Assembly: GCA_024710405.1 (NCBI GenBank)
Contig: JANJUV010000017.1
Location: 186,001-250,000, forward strand
Reading direction: 5' to 3'
DNA length: 64,000 bases
Source of the DNA: Bacteroidales bacterium
GTDB lineage: Bacteria; Bacteroidota; Bacteroidia; Bacteroidales; F082
How positions within the stretch are numbered: the first letter of the stretch is position 1; the number at the start of each line of letters is the position of its first letter. A program made the position numbers and the translations under genes. This document shows, one piece after another, positions 9,204 to 18,691 of this stretch. The notes beneath the pieces were generated by a model, which was not told the DNA's origin, did no database searches, and worked only from the letters and a program-made list of their open reading frames with translations.

Positions 9204-10568
9204 CTAAAACTTAACAAACTCTACCCTTCTGTTTTGTGCTTTTCCTTCGGGAGTGTCGTTGGCTGCCATTGGTTTGCTTTCGCCATGCCCTTTTGATGTA
9301 AGGCGATCTTTGGCAATTCCGAGTTCTGTAAGTTTATCCATTACGGCTTTTGCACGGGCTTCAGAAAGTTTCAGGTTGGATGCATCGTCGCCATCGCTGT
9401 CGGTATGCCCCTCTACCGAAAAATTAAGTGTGGGGTAATCCAGCATCATTTTAACAACATAATTAATTGTGCCCATAGATTCGGCTTTGATGGTTGCTTT
9501 GTTTACATCGAACTTGATGCCTGTGGTAACAAACTTGCCATCGGTAAGCACTTTATCATACAGGGGAACAGCTCCTTTAGCGATGCGGATGTTTTTTGCA
9601 AACCCGTTCAATGTACCTGAAGGATTGTGGAATCCCAAAGTAAATCCCACAGGATTTATTTCAAGATTCGGAATATTTATAACCCGTGCATCGTCGATAT
9701 AGGCTTTAAGGGCTCTTTTATTGAATGAGATTGAGACATGGCGCCAACCCGGTTTACTGCTGTTGACATTCGCGTTACTGAATCCCGGATAATATCCTGT
9801 TGAAATATCCTTTCCATCAGCTGAATTCTGATTGAACCGGAGATAAAATCTTTTGCTGACATTATTGCCAGGATCAAGCGTTTTCTGATTCTTTGTATCA
9901 AACAAATATATCCTGTAGGTTTGAGCAGGTTTCTCAAAATAAGCATCAAATTCAATAGTAAACTCCTCAGGTAAATAGTCTTCTTTCCGGTTTTTTAATA
10001 ATGGCACAATCCCATCAATACCATTAGTATTACACTTTCGGAACATAATCACGTTTTCACCACCAAAGCCGGCATTCTCAACGACTCCGCCTGCCAGATC
10101 CCATTTACTGGGAAACTCTCCGTTTTGTTCCCCTTCCTGATTGTCTTCAAAAATAATTTCGGTACCGGGTACAAAATCATATTTCGCCCATTCCAATACA
10201 GGTTTTGGTTTTTCGGCTTCCTGAGGAGCAGGGGCTTTATCTGTTATTGCATCGGAATCACTGCTTTCCTGTTTGTCCTTTTTGTTTTTGGGATCCGATT
10301 TCTGCTCTTTGCTGTTGTCTTCAGAATTCTCCTTTTTGTCGGTGCTATCATTACCATCGCCTTTAACAGCATCTTCGATTCCCTTTTCTGTTTCATCAAG
10401 CGTTTTGTCAACACCTTTGTTCAACCGTTTTTCAATCCGGTTTTCTATGCTTCTCTCTGTTTTTTTAGTCGTTCTGTCCAGCACCTTTTTCATGTTGACC
10501 TGCGCTTTGGCCAATGTTGTCATCATGATGAAAACTGACAACATAGCTAATTTAATCCATTGATTCAT
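9204..10568 (-). CDS. OmpA-family protein with coiled coil and concanavalin-like domain
   Basis: The protein has 454 residues with a signal peptide (LAMLSVFIMMTTLAKAQ). A charged segment at about 25-125 is rich in Lys, Glu, Asp and Ser (KKVLDRTTKKTERSIENRIEKR). A jelly-roll-like region at about 140-330 (IIFEDNQEGEQNGEFPSKWDLAGG, NGFAKNIRIAKG) resembles LamG/concanavalin folds. A C-terminal OmpA domain at about 345-454 carries the peptidoglycan-binding signature (SVEGHTDSDGDDASNLKLSEARA, KGHGESKP, NRRVEFVKF). OmpA domains bind diaminopimelate in peptidoglycan, so the protein probably tethers the outer membrane or a surface ligand to the cell wall. This modular arrangement recurs in Bacteroidota; the ligand is unknown. 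Confidence 0.88.
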   Translation of the reverse strand: MNQWIKLAMLSVFIMMTTLAKAQVNMKKVLDRTTKKTERSIENRIEKRLNKGVDKTLDETEKGIEDAVKGDGNDSTDKKENSEDNSKEQKSDPKNKKDKQESSDSDAITDKAPAPQEAEKPKPVLEWAKYDFVPGTEIIFEDNQEGEQNGEFPSKWDLAGGVVENAGFGGENVIMFRKCNTNGIDGIVPLLKNRKEDYLPEEFTIEFDAYFEKPAQTYRIYLFDTKNQKTLDPGNNVSKRFYLRFNQNSADGKDISTGYYPGFSNANVNSSKPGWRHVSISFNKRALKAYIDDARVINIPNLEINPVGFTLGFHNPSGTLNGFAKNIRIAKGAVPLYDKVLTDGKFVTTGIKFDVNKATIKAESMGTINYVVKMMLDYPTLNFSVEGHTDSDGDDASNLKLSEARAKAVMDKLTELGIAKDRLTSKGHGESKPMAANDTPEGKAQNRRVEFVKF

Positions 10569-10627
10569 TGTTTGAAGGTTTAGTTTGTTATACTTGGGTT
10601 TGTTGAATAATCTATTTGGTAGTTAGC

Positions 10628-11311
10628 CTATGAGGGATTTATACGTTTAAATCCTGTCGGCTGCATGAAAACATCTTCTTTATATATGGAGTCCTCAACG
10701 ATTCTGGAATGGTACTCCTTGTGAATAAGGTTCCTCTTATTTCCAACAAGTCCTACTGCCTGTCCATGAAAAAAGTAAATGTTATAATATCCGTCGCGGA
10801 ATGCTGTTAAGCCATAACATTTAACTTCAGAACTTAGGCTCGTATCAACAGTTTTCAATCCGGCAGTTTTTTTAAATAGCCAGCATCCTGAAAACGGAAA
10901 CGCAGCAATATCCATTAGTGCAAGTTCATCGCAAGACAAAGCCAGCACACTGCTGTCGGCACTATCATATATGAAAACCGAATCATTAATTAAATAATCC
11001 TCAATCATGCGTTCTGCCATTCCAGCATTACCCTTTTCAGCAGTTATGGTTGATAAAACAACTTTGCTGCATCCATTTTCATTAATCAACAGCTTTCGCT
11101 GGAGTGTATAATTGTTATTATTGAATTGCATATCCCCCTGAATTTCGGCATAACCAAAAGGATTGCCGTATCTTGATGTATTTCTGGAATCGCAATAGGC
11201 TGCTAGTAACAACATCTGAATCAGAATGAGAAAAAGAAGTATCCAAAGACAAGGTGATCTCACCACGAAAAAACTTTGTGCAAAGGTGCTCCTATGGCAA
11301 CAAGCAACCAA
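10628..11311 (-). CDS. Membrane-anchored or exported protein of unknown function (227 aa)
   Basis: The chain begins with about 20 mixed residues, then a strong hydrophobic segment (LWILLFLILIQMLLLAAYC), then a soluble domain. The hydrophobic segment is either an uncleaved anchor or a long signal peptide; the LLAAYC end is a poor lipobox because Tyr precedes Cys. The soluble part has no motif I know (FGYAEIQGDMQFNNNNYTLQRK, DGYYNIYFFHGQAVGLVGNK). The exact start is uncertain. It lies 59 bp upstream of the OmpA-family gene and 83 bp after the TPR/LuxR regulator, so it may be the first structural gene of that set. Confidence 0.6.
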   Translation of the reverse strand: MVACCHRSTFAQSFFVVRSPCLWILLFLILIQMLLLAAYCDSRNTSRYGNPFGYAEIQGDMQFNNNNYTLQRKLLINENGCSKVVLSTITAEKGNAGMAERMIEDYLINDSVFIYDSADSSVLALSCDELALMDIAAFPFSGCWLFKKTAGLKTVDTSLSSEVKCYGLTAFRDGYYNIYFFHGQAVGLVGNKRNLIHKEYHSRIVEDSIYKEDVFMQPTGFKRINPS

Positions 11312-11394
11312 AAAATGTGGTATGACATTACTATGACAGTTATTAAATAACTGATTGACTACACTTTACAAATTCCTTTTAAGACCTATTTGCC

Positions 11395-13176
11395 CTAAAT
11401 GGATGTAAGGAATTCATTAAGTTGTGTTTCTGGACCGATTCCAAGTTTCTTTCTAAGACGGTTACGACTTTTATCAACAGCCGCAGTTGTAACATGCAAG
11501 ATGCGTGAAATCTCTTTGGTGTTCAGGTTCATCAGCAGAAAAGCACACATACGTTCTTCATGGGCTGTTACTTCAGGAAAACGGCTTTTGAGCCGCTTAA
11601 AAAAGTCAGGATGGACATCTTCGAAATGTTTGCTGAAGTCCTGCCAATCTTTATCATGGTTAATATTGTGTTCAATTTCTTTTACCAAAGGCTGCAGTTC
11701 AGGAGCTGAATTGGCGGCTGATGACAGTTTACTTTTCAGTTCGGTCAGCAACTCATTTTTATTGATCAGATGCAGCGTTGCGGTTGTCAGCTCCCGTGCT
11801 TTGAAATCGTTATCGGCTTTAAGCCTCTGTTGTTCTAAAATTGATAAGTCATTCTCCTTTTGTCGAAGTGCTCTGTTCTGACGGAAAGTTTTTGTTCGCA
11901 GCCAGATTGCAATTAACAGGAATATAAGAGCAACTGCTGAGATGATTAGCAAGAAACCCATTAGTTTTTGCAACTTCTGATTCGACAGGTTCTTCTCGTT
12001 AAGACTATCTATCAACTGTTGTTTCTTTTCAGTTTCAAAAGAAACCTGGAGACTATTGAGCATGTTTCTGACTTCAACACCATTAAGGGAATCTTTCAGG
12101 AAATAATACTCTTCCTGAAGCATTAGTGCTTCTTGCCATTGGCCAACAGATTTCAATGCAAGGAAAAGATTATACTGAACGTCAAGTTTGTCGGGGAGCA
12201 ATCCGGCCTTATCTGCCTGATCAGCAGCTATGCGAAAATGAGCGATCGCCTCATAATGTCTGTTCAAGGCCAACAAAATTCGACCTATTAACATAGATTT
12301 ATATACAATATGGTATTTATCATCAGTATCTATTACCAATTCCAATGACTGGCTTGCTAATGGAAGAGCTTCCTGATATCGGCCAAGATCATAAAGCAAC
12401 AGTGCCCGTTCACTCAATGCAGTGGCTATTCCTTTGCGATAACCCGCCGAAGCACTCAATTGGTACATAGTATCATAATATGCCTCAGCCTTTATAAAAT
12501 CTCCTTTCAGTCGCCAAATAGAACCGAGGTCATTATAGATAGCAACTTTTGCTCCCATTGTTGTGTACTCAGGAGTACGCGATAGTTCAAGTGCCTTAAG
12601 GGCATAAAACTCCCAACGTTCCTTGTCAATATTAATGAACAGTTCGCCTAATTTTTGGTAGTAAAATGCAAGATACCGGTAGTCGCCCGCCGCTTCCTTA
12701 AGCCGAATTGCGGTCAGTTCTGTTTCTGCAGCTAACTCTATCCGGCCGGTTTTTGCATACTCATCCCCCAGATTAATCAACATCACCGCCATGGCATTCG
12801 TGTCTGCCATGTCTTCAAAAATCTTATACGCTTTTAAGTACATAGATTCAGCCAAGTGTCCACGGCCCGTCATACTGTAACACTCGGCTAAATTGTTGGC
12901 AATTTTGCCGGCTAGTTTCATTTCTTCAAGTGCAATAGCCAGTATTAAAGCTGAATCGAACAATTTCTCAGCTTCCAGATAACCCATTGTCTCAAGCAAG
13001 GAATCGCCATGTCGGTGAAAAGCAACAGCCCTTGCAAGGCTATCGGAGCGATTCAACTCGGTTGTCAGCATTTTCTCAGCCCTGGCAGGCATACTGCTAC
13101 CAAGACATATGACGAAAAAGTAAATAATTACAAATAACAAGATAATCCCCAGATTACCTTTGTTGAATCCTGGCAC
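11395..13176 (-). CDS. Membrane-anchored TPR regulator with LuxR-type helix-turn-helix
   Basis: This 593-residue protein has an N-terminal signal or anchor (LGIILLFVIIYFFVICLG) and then TPR repeats over about residues 45-370 (KIANNLAECYSMTGRGHLAESMYLKA and similar). A membrane helix follows near 400 (LMGFLLIISAVALIFLLIAIWL), then a cytoplasmic coiled coil. The C-terminal helix-turn-helix at about 535-590 (TKEISRILHVTTAAVDKSRNRLRKKLGI) is of the LuxR/GerE type. The layout fits a one-component sensor with a periplasmic sensing part and a cytoplasmic DNA-binding end, common in Bacteroidota. The five exported-protein genes on the same strand directly downstream are plausible targets; this is an inference from position. 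Confidence 0.88.
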   Translation of the reverse strand: MPGFNKGNLGIILLFVIIYFFVICLGSSMPARAEKMLTTELNRSDSLARAVAFHRHGDSLLETMGYLEAEKLFDSALILAIALEEMKLAGKIANNLAECYSMTGRGHLAESMYLKAYKIFEDMADTNAMAVMLINLGDEYAKTGRIELAAETELTAIRLKEAAGDYRYLAFYYQKLGELFINIDKERWEFYALKALELSRTPEYTTMGAKVAIYNDLGSIWRLKGDFIKAEAYYDTMYQLSASAGYRKGIATALSERALLLYDLGRYQEALPLASQSLELVIDTDDKYHIVYKSMLIGRILLALNRHYEAIAHFRIAADQADKAGLLPDKLDVQYNLFLALKSVGQWQEALMLQEEYYFLKDSLNGVEVRNMLNSLQVSFETEKKQQLIDSLNEKNLSNQKLQKLMGFLLIISAVALIFLLIAIWLRTKTFRQNRALRQKENDLSILEQQRLKADNDFKARELTTATLHLINKNELLTELKSKLSSAANSAPELQPLVKEIEHNINHDKDWQDFSKHFEDVHPDFFKRLKSRFPEVTAHEERMCAFLLMNLNTKEISRILHVTTAAVDKSRNRLRKKLGIGPETQLNEFLTSI

Positions 13177-13301
13177 TTACGGTTTGTTTTAATGGTTGTT
13201 GCCGGCAGCAAATACTGCTACTTTTCCGACTTTGCAAATTTCGGAAATTTAAGGCTTCATCCTAAAAGTATTATGTATTCCGGCTGTGGGCAGAGTTTGT
13301 T

Positions 13302-13928
13302 TTAAATCTGAGCTTCAGTATCCAATCTGCAAAAAGTGTAACCCTTTGAGGTATAATGCTCCAAAACCTTTGGCAATGCAAAAAGAACATTTTCTTCGGC
13401 CTTAACATTGTCGTGAAAAACGACTATTGCACCATCAGTCGTATGGTCAAGCACATAATCGACACACTGTTCGGGTGATGTTTCCTGATCAAAATCATAA
13501 CTCAGCACCGACCACATCACAATGGTGTACTCTTTTTTCAGTGCCTGTATCTGAGACGGTGTTATTCTGCCATAAGGCGGCCTGAACCATTTTGAGTCAA
13601 CATAACTACGGCACAGGTTCACATTTTCATAATACACGTTCAAAGGTGTTTTCCATCCGTTAAGATGATTAAAGGAATGGTTGCCGGTCAGATGACCCCT
13701 GTGCAAAATTGACTCATACACCTCGGGATATCGCTGAACATTGTCGCCAACACAAAAGAATGTCGCCTTGGCGTTATAATCGGACAGTATGTTCATTATT
13801 GCCGGCGTTAGTTGAGGATGTGGTCCATCGTCAAAAGTAAGATAAAGCCGTTTGTTACCTTCAGGCATGGTCCATAACAGCGAAGGGTAGAACATCCTCA
13901 GAAAAACAGGTACAGTTACTGCTTTCAT
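13302..13928 (-). CDS. Polysaccharide deacetylase (NodB homology, carbohydrate esterase 4)
   Basis: I place the start at ATG 13928 (MKAVTVPVFLRMFYPSLLW). The in-frame ATG at 13946 lies upstream of the -7 box at 13933-13940 and so would not be on the transcript. Catalytic motifs of the NodB family are complete: TFDDGPHP (base and metal Asp), HSFNH (metal His pair), RPPYG, and a late VVFHDN. The protein of about 208 aa is essentially a bare catalytic domain with no clear signal peptide. The family removes N-acetyl groups from chitooligosaccharides, peptidoglycan or exopolysaccharide; the substrate here is unknown. The gene stands alone. Confidence 0.9.
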   Translation of the reverse strand: MKAVTVPVFLRMFYPSLLWTMPEGNKRLYLTFDDGPHPQLTPAIMNILSDYNAKATFFCVGDNVQRYPEVYESILHRGHLTGNHSFNHLNGWKTPLNVYYENVNLCRSYVDSKWFRPPYGRITPSQIQALKKEYTIVMWSVLSYDFDQETSPEQCVDYVLDHTTDGAIVVFHDNVKAEENVLFALPKVLEHYTSKGYTFCRLDTEAQI

Positions 13929-13932
13929 TGAA

Positions 13933-13940
13933 CAAAGGTA
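13933..13940 (-). promoter_or_regulatory. -7 box TACCTTTG of the deacetylase gene
   Basis: Read on the minus strand, TACCTTTG matches the Bacteroidota consensus TAnnTTTG and is followed by TTCA and then ATG (13928). With the usual distance to the transcription start, the mRNA would begin at or within a base of the ATG. No convincing -33 TTTG was seen. Confidence 0.6.
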
Positions 13941-14077
13941 ATCCATTTAAAAAACAGGAACTTCAATCGTATCGGATAATTTTTTCCATCGATCCGTCTA
14001 AACCACAGTACAAGCTCAGATTGAATCATTGCAATGCTTTTCGGTAATATCCGATAAGTTTTTAGGGCAAACAAACT

Positions 14078-14105
14078 GTTGTCTGTCTGGCATTACCTAT
14101 TTTTG
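14078..14105 (+). promoter_or_regulatory. Promoter of gpmA
   Basis: TATTTTTG at 14098-14105 matches TAnnTTTG exactly. GTTG at 14078-14081, 16 bp upstream, serves as a partial -33 element. The leader to the ATG at 14165 would be about 55 nt. Confidence 0.6.
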
Positions 14106-14164
14106 TACACTGGTTGATTTTCCATATCCGACTAGCTTATTAATTAAACTATAAAACAAAGAAA

Positions 14165-14914
14165 ATGAAAAGATTAGTGTTGATCCGTCATGGAGAAAGC
14201 GAATGGAACAAACTGAATGTATTCACAGGCTGGACAGATGTTACGCTTTCGGAAAAAGGTATTGAGGAAGCCCGTAAAGGAGGCCGGCAGCTGAAAGAGC
14301 AGGGATTCGATTTTAAGATGGCCTACACTTCATATCTGACGCGTGCCATAAAAACCTTGTGGCTGGTGCTCGAAGAAATGGACCTGATGTATATACCCGA
14401 AGTAAAAAGCTGGCGGTTGAACGAGAAACACTATGGTGAGCTTCAGGGTCTCAACAAACTCGAAACTGCACAGAAATACGGTGACGAACAGGTACTGCTC
14501 TGGCGTCGCAGTTTTGATGTGCCCCCACAGCCCCTGGCTGAACAAGACCCGCGCAACCCAAGATCCGACAAACGTTATCATGATGTGGAACCCGGCTTGT
14601 TGCCGCTGACTGAATCACTCAAGGACGTGATCGAACGCATGCTGCCATATTGGGAAAGCGACATCAAACCTTCCCTGGCCGAAAAAGGAGAAATCCTGGT
14701 TGCAGCCCATGGAAACAGCCTCCGCGCTTTGGTGATGCACCTGAAAAACATGAGCGAAGAAGAAATTCTGGCATTCAATATTCCAACTGCAGTTCCCTAT
14801 GTATTTGAGTTTGATGATGAACTCGGGCTGCACAAAGATTATTTCATCGGCGACCCCGACGAAATCAAAAAACTCATGGATGCAGTAGCCAATCAGGGAA
14901 AAGCCGCGAAATAA
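14165..14914 (+). CDS. gpmA: 2,3-bisphosphoglycerate-dependent phosphoglycerate mutase
   Basis: This 249-residue enzyme interconverts 3- and 2-phosphoglycerate in glycolysis and gluconeogenesis. The N-terminus has the phosphohistidine motif [10 protein letters not shown], followed by [13 protein letters not shown]. The central [15 protein letters not shown] and the C-terminal second catalytic His ([11 protein letters not shown]) complete the dPGM active site. Length is normal for the family. It is a single-gene unit with its own promoter. With pyk and the phosphofructokinase elsewhere in the window, it is one of three glycolytic genes here, unlinked to one another. Confidence 0.97.
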   Translation: MKRLVLIRHGESEWNKLNVFTGWTDVTLSEKGIEEARKGGRQLKEQGFDFKMAYTSYLTRAIKTLWLVLEEMDLMYIPEVKSWRLNEKHYGELQGLNKLETAQKYGDEQVLLWRRSFDVPPQPLAEQDPRNPRSDKRYHDVEPGLLPLTESLKDVIERMLPYWESDIKPSLAEKGEILVAAHGNSLRALVMHLKNMSEEEILAFNIPTAVPYVFEFDDELGLHKDYFIGDPDEIKKLMDAVANQGKAAK

Positions 14915-15232
14915 TCCCTGTCCGTTTGTGCACTCCATTGAATGAATCTGTTATCAAACAGCATGTGTCTTTAATTTAAAAAAGGCCATGATTGCTTAAT
15001 CTTTTTAGGAATTAAAGCAAAACCGGATTATTCTTCTTCCATATAATCAGTGAGTTGCGTTTTGTTTCCTGTATCTCATAATTTACGCACATCATTAATT
15101 TTGTGATAAATAATAATACGGCTGCTGATCTAAGCTGCCTGCTTTTTTCTAATTTTGGCCCTTCCAATACAATCTTAAGGAAATCAAGTATTTTGATTAT
15201 TATTGAGGAAAACTATAGAAAGAAGCGCATTC
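14915..15232. other. Intergenic region between gpmA and the phosphoesterase
   Basis: No coding signal is seen. An AT-rich imperfect inverted repeat lies at 14970-15016: TTTAATT pairs with AATTAAA, and AAAAAG with CTTTTT. It could fold at the end of the gpmA mRNA but has no U-tract. TAATTTTG at 15150-15157 matches the -7 consensus and could drive the phosphoesterase gene. Confidence 0.4.
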
Positions 15233-15949
15233 ATGAACAAAAGATGGGTTATCCCCGACATCCACGGATGCAGTAAAACGCTCCGGAGTCTGATTGAATT
15301 GCAGATCAGGCCTGACAAATCTGACGTACTGTATTTTCTGGGCGACTTTATCGACCGAGGGCCCGACAGCAAAGGGGTGATCGACTATCTGATGCAGCTG
15401 GAAACCGATGGTTTCACCCTGCGTTGTTTGCTCGGAAACCACGAAGACTACTGCATCAAGGCCTGGGAAGAGGATCTGCACAAAAAACCTTTTCTGGGAA
15501 TGCGTTTCAAAGGGAAAATACAATCGGTTTGGGAAATTCACGGGGGCAAAGAAACTCTGGACAGCTTCGGCGTTAAATTTGCTTCTCAAATACCCGCGCA
15601 ATATATCGAATGGATGCGAAAGCTGAAGTTGTACTTTGAACTCGACCGGTTCATACTGGTGCACGCGGGACTCAATTTCAAAATTGACGACCCGCTTACC
15701 GATACATTTGCTATGTTATGGACACGGGAGTTTAAGGTAGAACCGGGCAAAATCCGACACAAAAAAGTGATTCACGGTCATGTTCCTGTCGATCTTGAGT
15801 TTCTCGATCATGTGGTTAAATCACCGTCCTACCATTTTATCGACCTCGACAACGGAGTCTATATGGATCGTAGGGCCGGCTACGGCAATCTGATTGCTTA
15901 TGAACTAAATTCGGGTGAATACCTGGTGCAATCCAATATTGATTTCTGA
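15233..15949 (+). CDS. Metallophosphoesterase of the PPP (protein phosphatase/ApaH-like) type
   Basis: The start at ATG 15233 places the first metal motif at the N-terminus (WVIPDIHGCSKTL); an upstream TTG at 15203 is unlikely. The full set of PPP motifs is present: DIHGC, GDFIDRGPDS, GNHED, VHAGLNF and HGHVP, which bind two metal ions. At 238 aa it matches the bacterial PrpA/PrpE/ApaH-like single-domain enzymes. Substrates in this group include phosphoproteins and diadenosine polyphosphates, and the sequence does not tell which. It is cytoplasmic, with no signal peptide. Confidence 0.9.
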   Translation: MNKRWVIPDIHGCSKTLRSLIELQIRPDKSDVLYFLGDFIDRGPDSKGVIDYLMQLETDGFTLRCLLGNHEDYCIKAWEEDLHKKPFLGMRFKGKIQSVWEIHGGKETLDSFGVKFASQIPAQYIEWMRKLKLYFELDRFILVHAGLNFKIDDPLTDTFAMLWTREFKVEPGKIRHKKVIHGHVPVDLEFLDHVVKSPSYHFIDLDNGVYMDRRAGYGNLIAYELNSGEYLVQSNIDF

Positions 15950-16025
15950 GCCTGACAGAAAAGTGATGGCTGCAGCATTGAAAGCAACAACTCTCGGGCA
16001 CACCGGAAACTGATGCAGTTGCGTA

Positions 16026-18353
16026 TTACTTCTTTTTCCTGATAAATTTCTTTTTAGGAGCATTTGCCGGGTCGCCGATGATAATCATGCAGGCTTCAGC
16101 TGTAAGCATGGCCGGGTCTGTTCCTTTGGGGATCTTATAATTCTTCTTCTCATAGCTGATGTAGGGCCCAAAACGGCCGTTAAGCACCCTGAGCGTGGGA
16201 TGTATATCAAACTCTCTGATCACACTCTGTTCGGCCTTGTTGCGTTTGGCTTCAATCAGTTCAATGGCTCTTTCCGCATTGATATCCTGCGGGTCATCAG
16301 TTTTTTCGAGGCTATAAAACAACTTGTTATGTTTCACATACGGGCCAAACCGGCCAATGGCCACACTTAGTTCGTGTCCTTCAAACTCACCGAGTATGCG
16401 CGGAAAACTGAACAGGTCAAGAGCTTCTGCCAGAGTGATGGTTTCCATCGACTGGTTTTTCCTGAGTCCGGCAAATCGGGGCTTTTCGTCCGATTCTGTA
16501 TCCCCGAGCTGTGCAATAGGGCCAAACCGGCCAACCTTGACAAACACCTGCTTTCCGCTTACCGGATCAACACCCAGCAGTTTTTCGCCGCTGAACTTGC
16601 CTGCATTATCCGAAGTGTTTTGGATTCTGGCTCTGAAAGGCCCGTAAAACTCACGGATCATATGATTCCACTTCTTACGGCCTTCGGCTATTTCATCAAA
16701 CTCCTTTTCCACGTTTGCCGTAAAATTATAGTCAATGATGCTGTCGAAATACTGACACAGAAATCTGTTCACCAACACCCCGATGTCAGTTGGAAACAGT
16801 TTTGCCTTTTCATAACCAACGTTTTCAGTGGCTGTTTTCTGGGTGATTTTGTCATCTGCCATCAGTATGATCAGGTTGTATTTACGGGTTGTGCCCTGCC
16901 TGTCTTCCTTCATCACATACTCTCTTTTCTGAATGGTCGAAATGGTCGGAGCATAGGTTGAAGGTCGTCCGATACCCAATTCTTCCAGTTTTTTCACCAG
17001 ACTGGCCTCAGTGTAGCGGGCCGGCTGACGGGTGTAGCGTTCCTGAGCAGTCATGTCAACAAGCATGAGTTGCTGTCCGGGGCTCATGGGTGGCAGCAAA
17101 TCCTTGTTCTCTTCCTGATTTTCTTCATCCGTTCCCTCCATATATACCTTAAGGAAACCGTCAAAGAGGATTACTTCGCCCGAAGCAATCAATGACTTTC
17201 CATTAGTGCTTATGTTGACTGTCACCTGTGTGCGCTCAAGTTCCGCATCGGCCATTTGAGAAGCGATGGTGCGTTTCCAGATCAGATCGTACAGCCTTTT
17301 TTCTTCTGCCGATCCGCTGATGGTCTGGTTTTCGGGGTATGTAGGCCTTATGGCTTCGTGTGCTTCCTGAGCTCCTTTTGTTTTGGTAGCATAACGTCTT
17401 GTTTTCACGTAAGTTGCACCATAACCCGAAGCAATAACCTCTTTTGCTTTGGCAAGAGCCATTTCGGAGAGATTGACCGAATCGGTTCTCATATAGGTGA
17501 TTTTTCCAGATTCGTACAACTGCTGGGCAATGCGCATGGTATTGGCAACCGAGTACCCAAGTTTACGGCTGGCTTCCTGCTGCAACGTTGAGGTTGTGAA
17601 AGGCGGTGCAGGGGATTTCCTGGCAGGTTTTTTGTCCACTGATCCCACCTTATATATTGCTTTGCGGCACGATTCGAGAAACATAAGGGCTTCATCCTGC
17701 TTTTCGTAACGCTCGGGAAGCTCGGCTTCAACCATATAAGTGGTGCCATTAACCTGAACATTCAGCCGGGCCACGATCCTGTAGGCCGAAGTAGTTTTAA
17801 AATCCCTGATTTCTTCTTCTCGTTCGACAATAAGCCGCACGGCCACAGACTGCACCCTGCCTGCCGAAAGCGAAGGCTTCACCTTTTTCCAGAGCAGTGG
17901 TGAGAGCTCATAGCCGACAAGACGGTCAAGTACCCTCCGTGCCTGTTGCGCGGCAACAAGGTTGTGGTCGATTCCACGTGGGTGTTCAATGGCTTTGCTT
18001 ATGGCTGTTTTGGTAATTTCATGAAATACAATACGACGGGTTTGCGATTCTTTCAGGTTCAATGCTTTGAATAAATGATAGGAGATGGCTTCACCCTCGC
18101 GGTCTTCATCAGATGCCAGCCAAACCATTTCGGCCTCTTTTGCCAGCTTCTTCAGTTCGGAAATCAGCTTTTTCTTGTCGGGAGATATCTCATACTGCGG
18201 CTCGAAACCATTATCAATATCAACACTGAGTTGATTCTTGCTCAGATCCATCACATGGCCGTAGCTTGATTTTACCAGATAATCCTTGCCCAGAAAACCT
18301 TCGATGGTTTTTGCCTTGGCAGGAGATTCAACAATTACCAGATTTTTCGACAT
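16026..18353 (-). CDS. topA: DNA topoisomerase I (type IA)
   Basis: This 775-residue enzyme relaxes negative supercoils by cutting one strand through a 5'-phosphotyrosine. The Toprim domain starts at the N-terminus (LVIVESPAKAKTIEGFLG) with the metal motif WLASDEDREGEAISYHL. The catalytic tyrosine is in ITYMRTDSVNLS. The C-terminus has several small GRFGPYV-type repeats (VGRFGPIAQLGD, IGRFGPYVKHN, NGRFGPYISYE) and ends in a basic KKKFIRKKK tail. There are no zinc-finger tetracysteines, which is normal for this phylum. It is a single gene, divergent from acpP. Confidence 0.97.
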   Translation of the reverse strand: MSKNLVIVESPAKAKTIEGFLGKDYLVKSSYGHVMDLSKNQLSVDIDNGFEPQYEISPDKKKLISELKKLAKEAEMVWLASDEDREGEAISYHLFKALNLKESQTRRIVFHEITKTAISKAIEHPRGIDHNLVAAQQARRVLDRLVGYELSPLLWKKVKPSLSAGRVQSVAVRLIVEREEEIRDFKTTSAYRIVARLNVQVNGTTYMVEAELPERYEKQDEALMFLESCRKAIYKVGSVDKKPARKSPAPPFTTSTLQQEASRKLGYSVANTMRIAQQLYESGKITYMRTDSVNLSEMALAKAKEVIASGYGATYVKTRRYATKTKGAQEAHEAIRPTYPENQTISGSAEEKRLYDLIWKRTIASQMADAELERTQVTVNISTNGKSLIASGEVILFDGFLKVYMEGTDEENQEENKDLLPPMSPGQQLMLVDMTAQERYTRQPARYTEASLVKKLEELGIGRPSTYAPTISTIQKREYVMKEDRQGTTRKYNLIILMADDKITQKTATENVGYEKAKLFPTDIGVLVNRFLCQYFDSIIDYNFTANVEKEFDEIAEGRKKWNHMIREFYGPFRARIQNTSDNAGKFSGEKLLGVDPVSGKQVFVKVGRFGPIAQLGDTESDEKPRFAGLRKNQSMETITLAEALDLFSFPRILGEFEGHELSVAIGRFGPYVKHNKLFYSLEKTDDPQDINAERAIELIEAKRNKAEQSVIREFDIHPTLRVLNGRFGPYISYEKKNYKIPKGTDPAMLTAEACMIIIGDPANAPKKKFIRKKK

Positions 18354-18397
18354 CTCTAACTATATCTTGATCAACGAAAAGAAATTAAAAAGCGCTG

Positions 18398-18405
18398 CAA
18401 AAGTA
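18398..18405 (-). promoter_or_regulatory. -7 box TACTTTTG of topA
   Basis: CAAAAGTA on the plus strand reads TACTTTTG on the minus strand, a full match to TAnnTTTG. It lies 45 nt upstream of the topA ATG. Confidence 0.6.
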
Positions 18406-18629
18406 AAACTTTCACATGATCTACCTAATAAACTTGAATCTGCGCCTTGCCAAAACCATCCGGCAATTGGTATTTCCAGTTGGACAAACAGGCTGGACAA
18501 ACCGAAATCGTGTGCGCTGTTCACAGTACGGTCATGGATAAAAACTTCCGGCGGTAGCCGAAGAGATTGTCGGGCAGTATATTGACCCACAACACGATAC
18601 TTATAAAACCCACAGCACTGAAAGTTTTA

Positions 18630-18661
18630 TTTGCTTTTTTTTCATTTAATAACTTACTTTG
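18630..18661 (+). promoter_or_regulatory. Promoter of acpP-fabF
   Basis: TTTG at 18630-18633 and TACTTTG at 18655-18661 are separated by 21 bp, close to the Bacteroidota -33/-7 pair although the -7 box is one base short of TAnnTTTG. The leader to the acpP ATG is about 27 nt. Confidence 0.55.
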
Positions 18662-18691
18662 CAGCCTGTTTAACTAAAAACATTTAAAGTT

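Larger units (their letters stand above)
18354..18691. other. Divergent intergenic region between topA and acpP
   Basis: This 338-bp gap holds the topA promoter (18398-18405, minus) and the acpP promoter (18630-18661, plus). Short open frames on both strands inside it have no recognisable content and I do not call them. Nothing else stands out. Confidence 0.6.

Noticed and set aside
14970-15016. AT-rich inverted repeat after gpmA as a terminator
   Set aside because: The stem is almost all A-T, has internal mismatches and lacks a following T-run; noted only in the intergenic entry.
18360-18590. 76-codon minus-strand frame between topA and acpP
   Set aside because: It overlaps the topA promoter, lacks a start signal and shows no recognisable domain.
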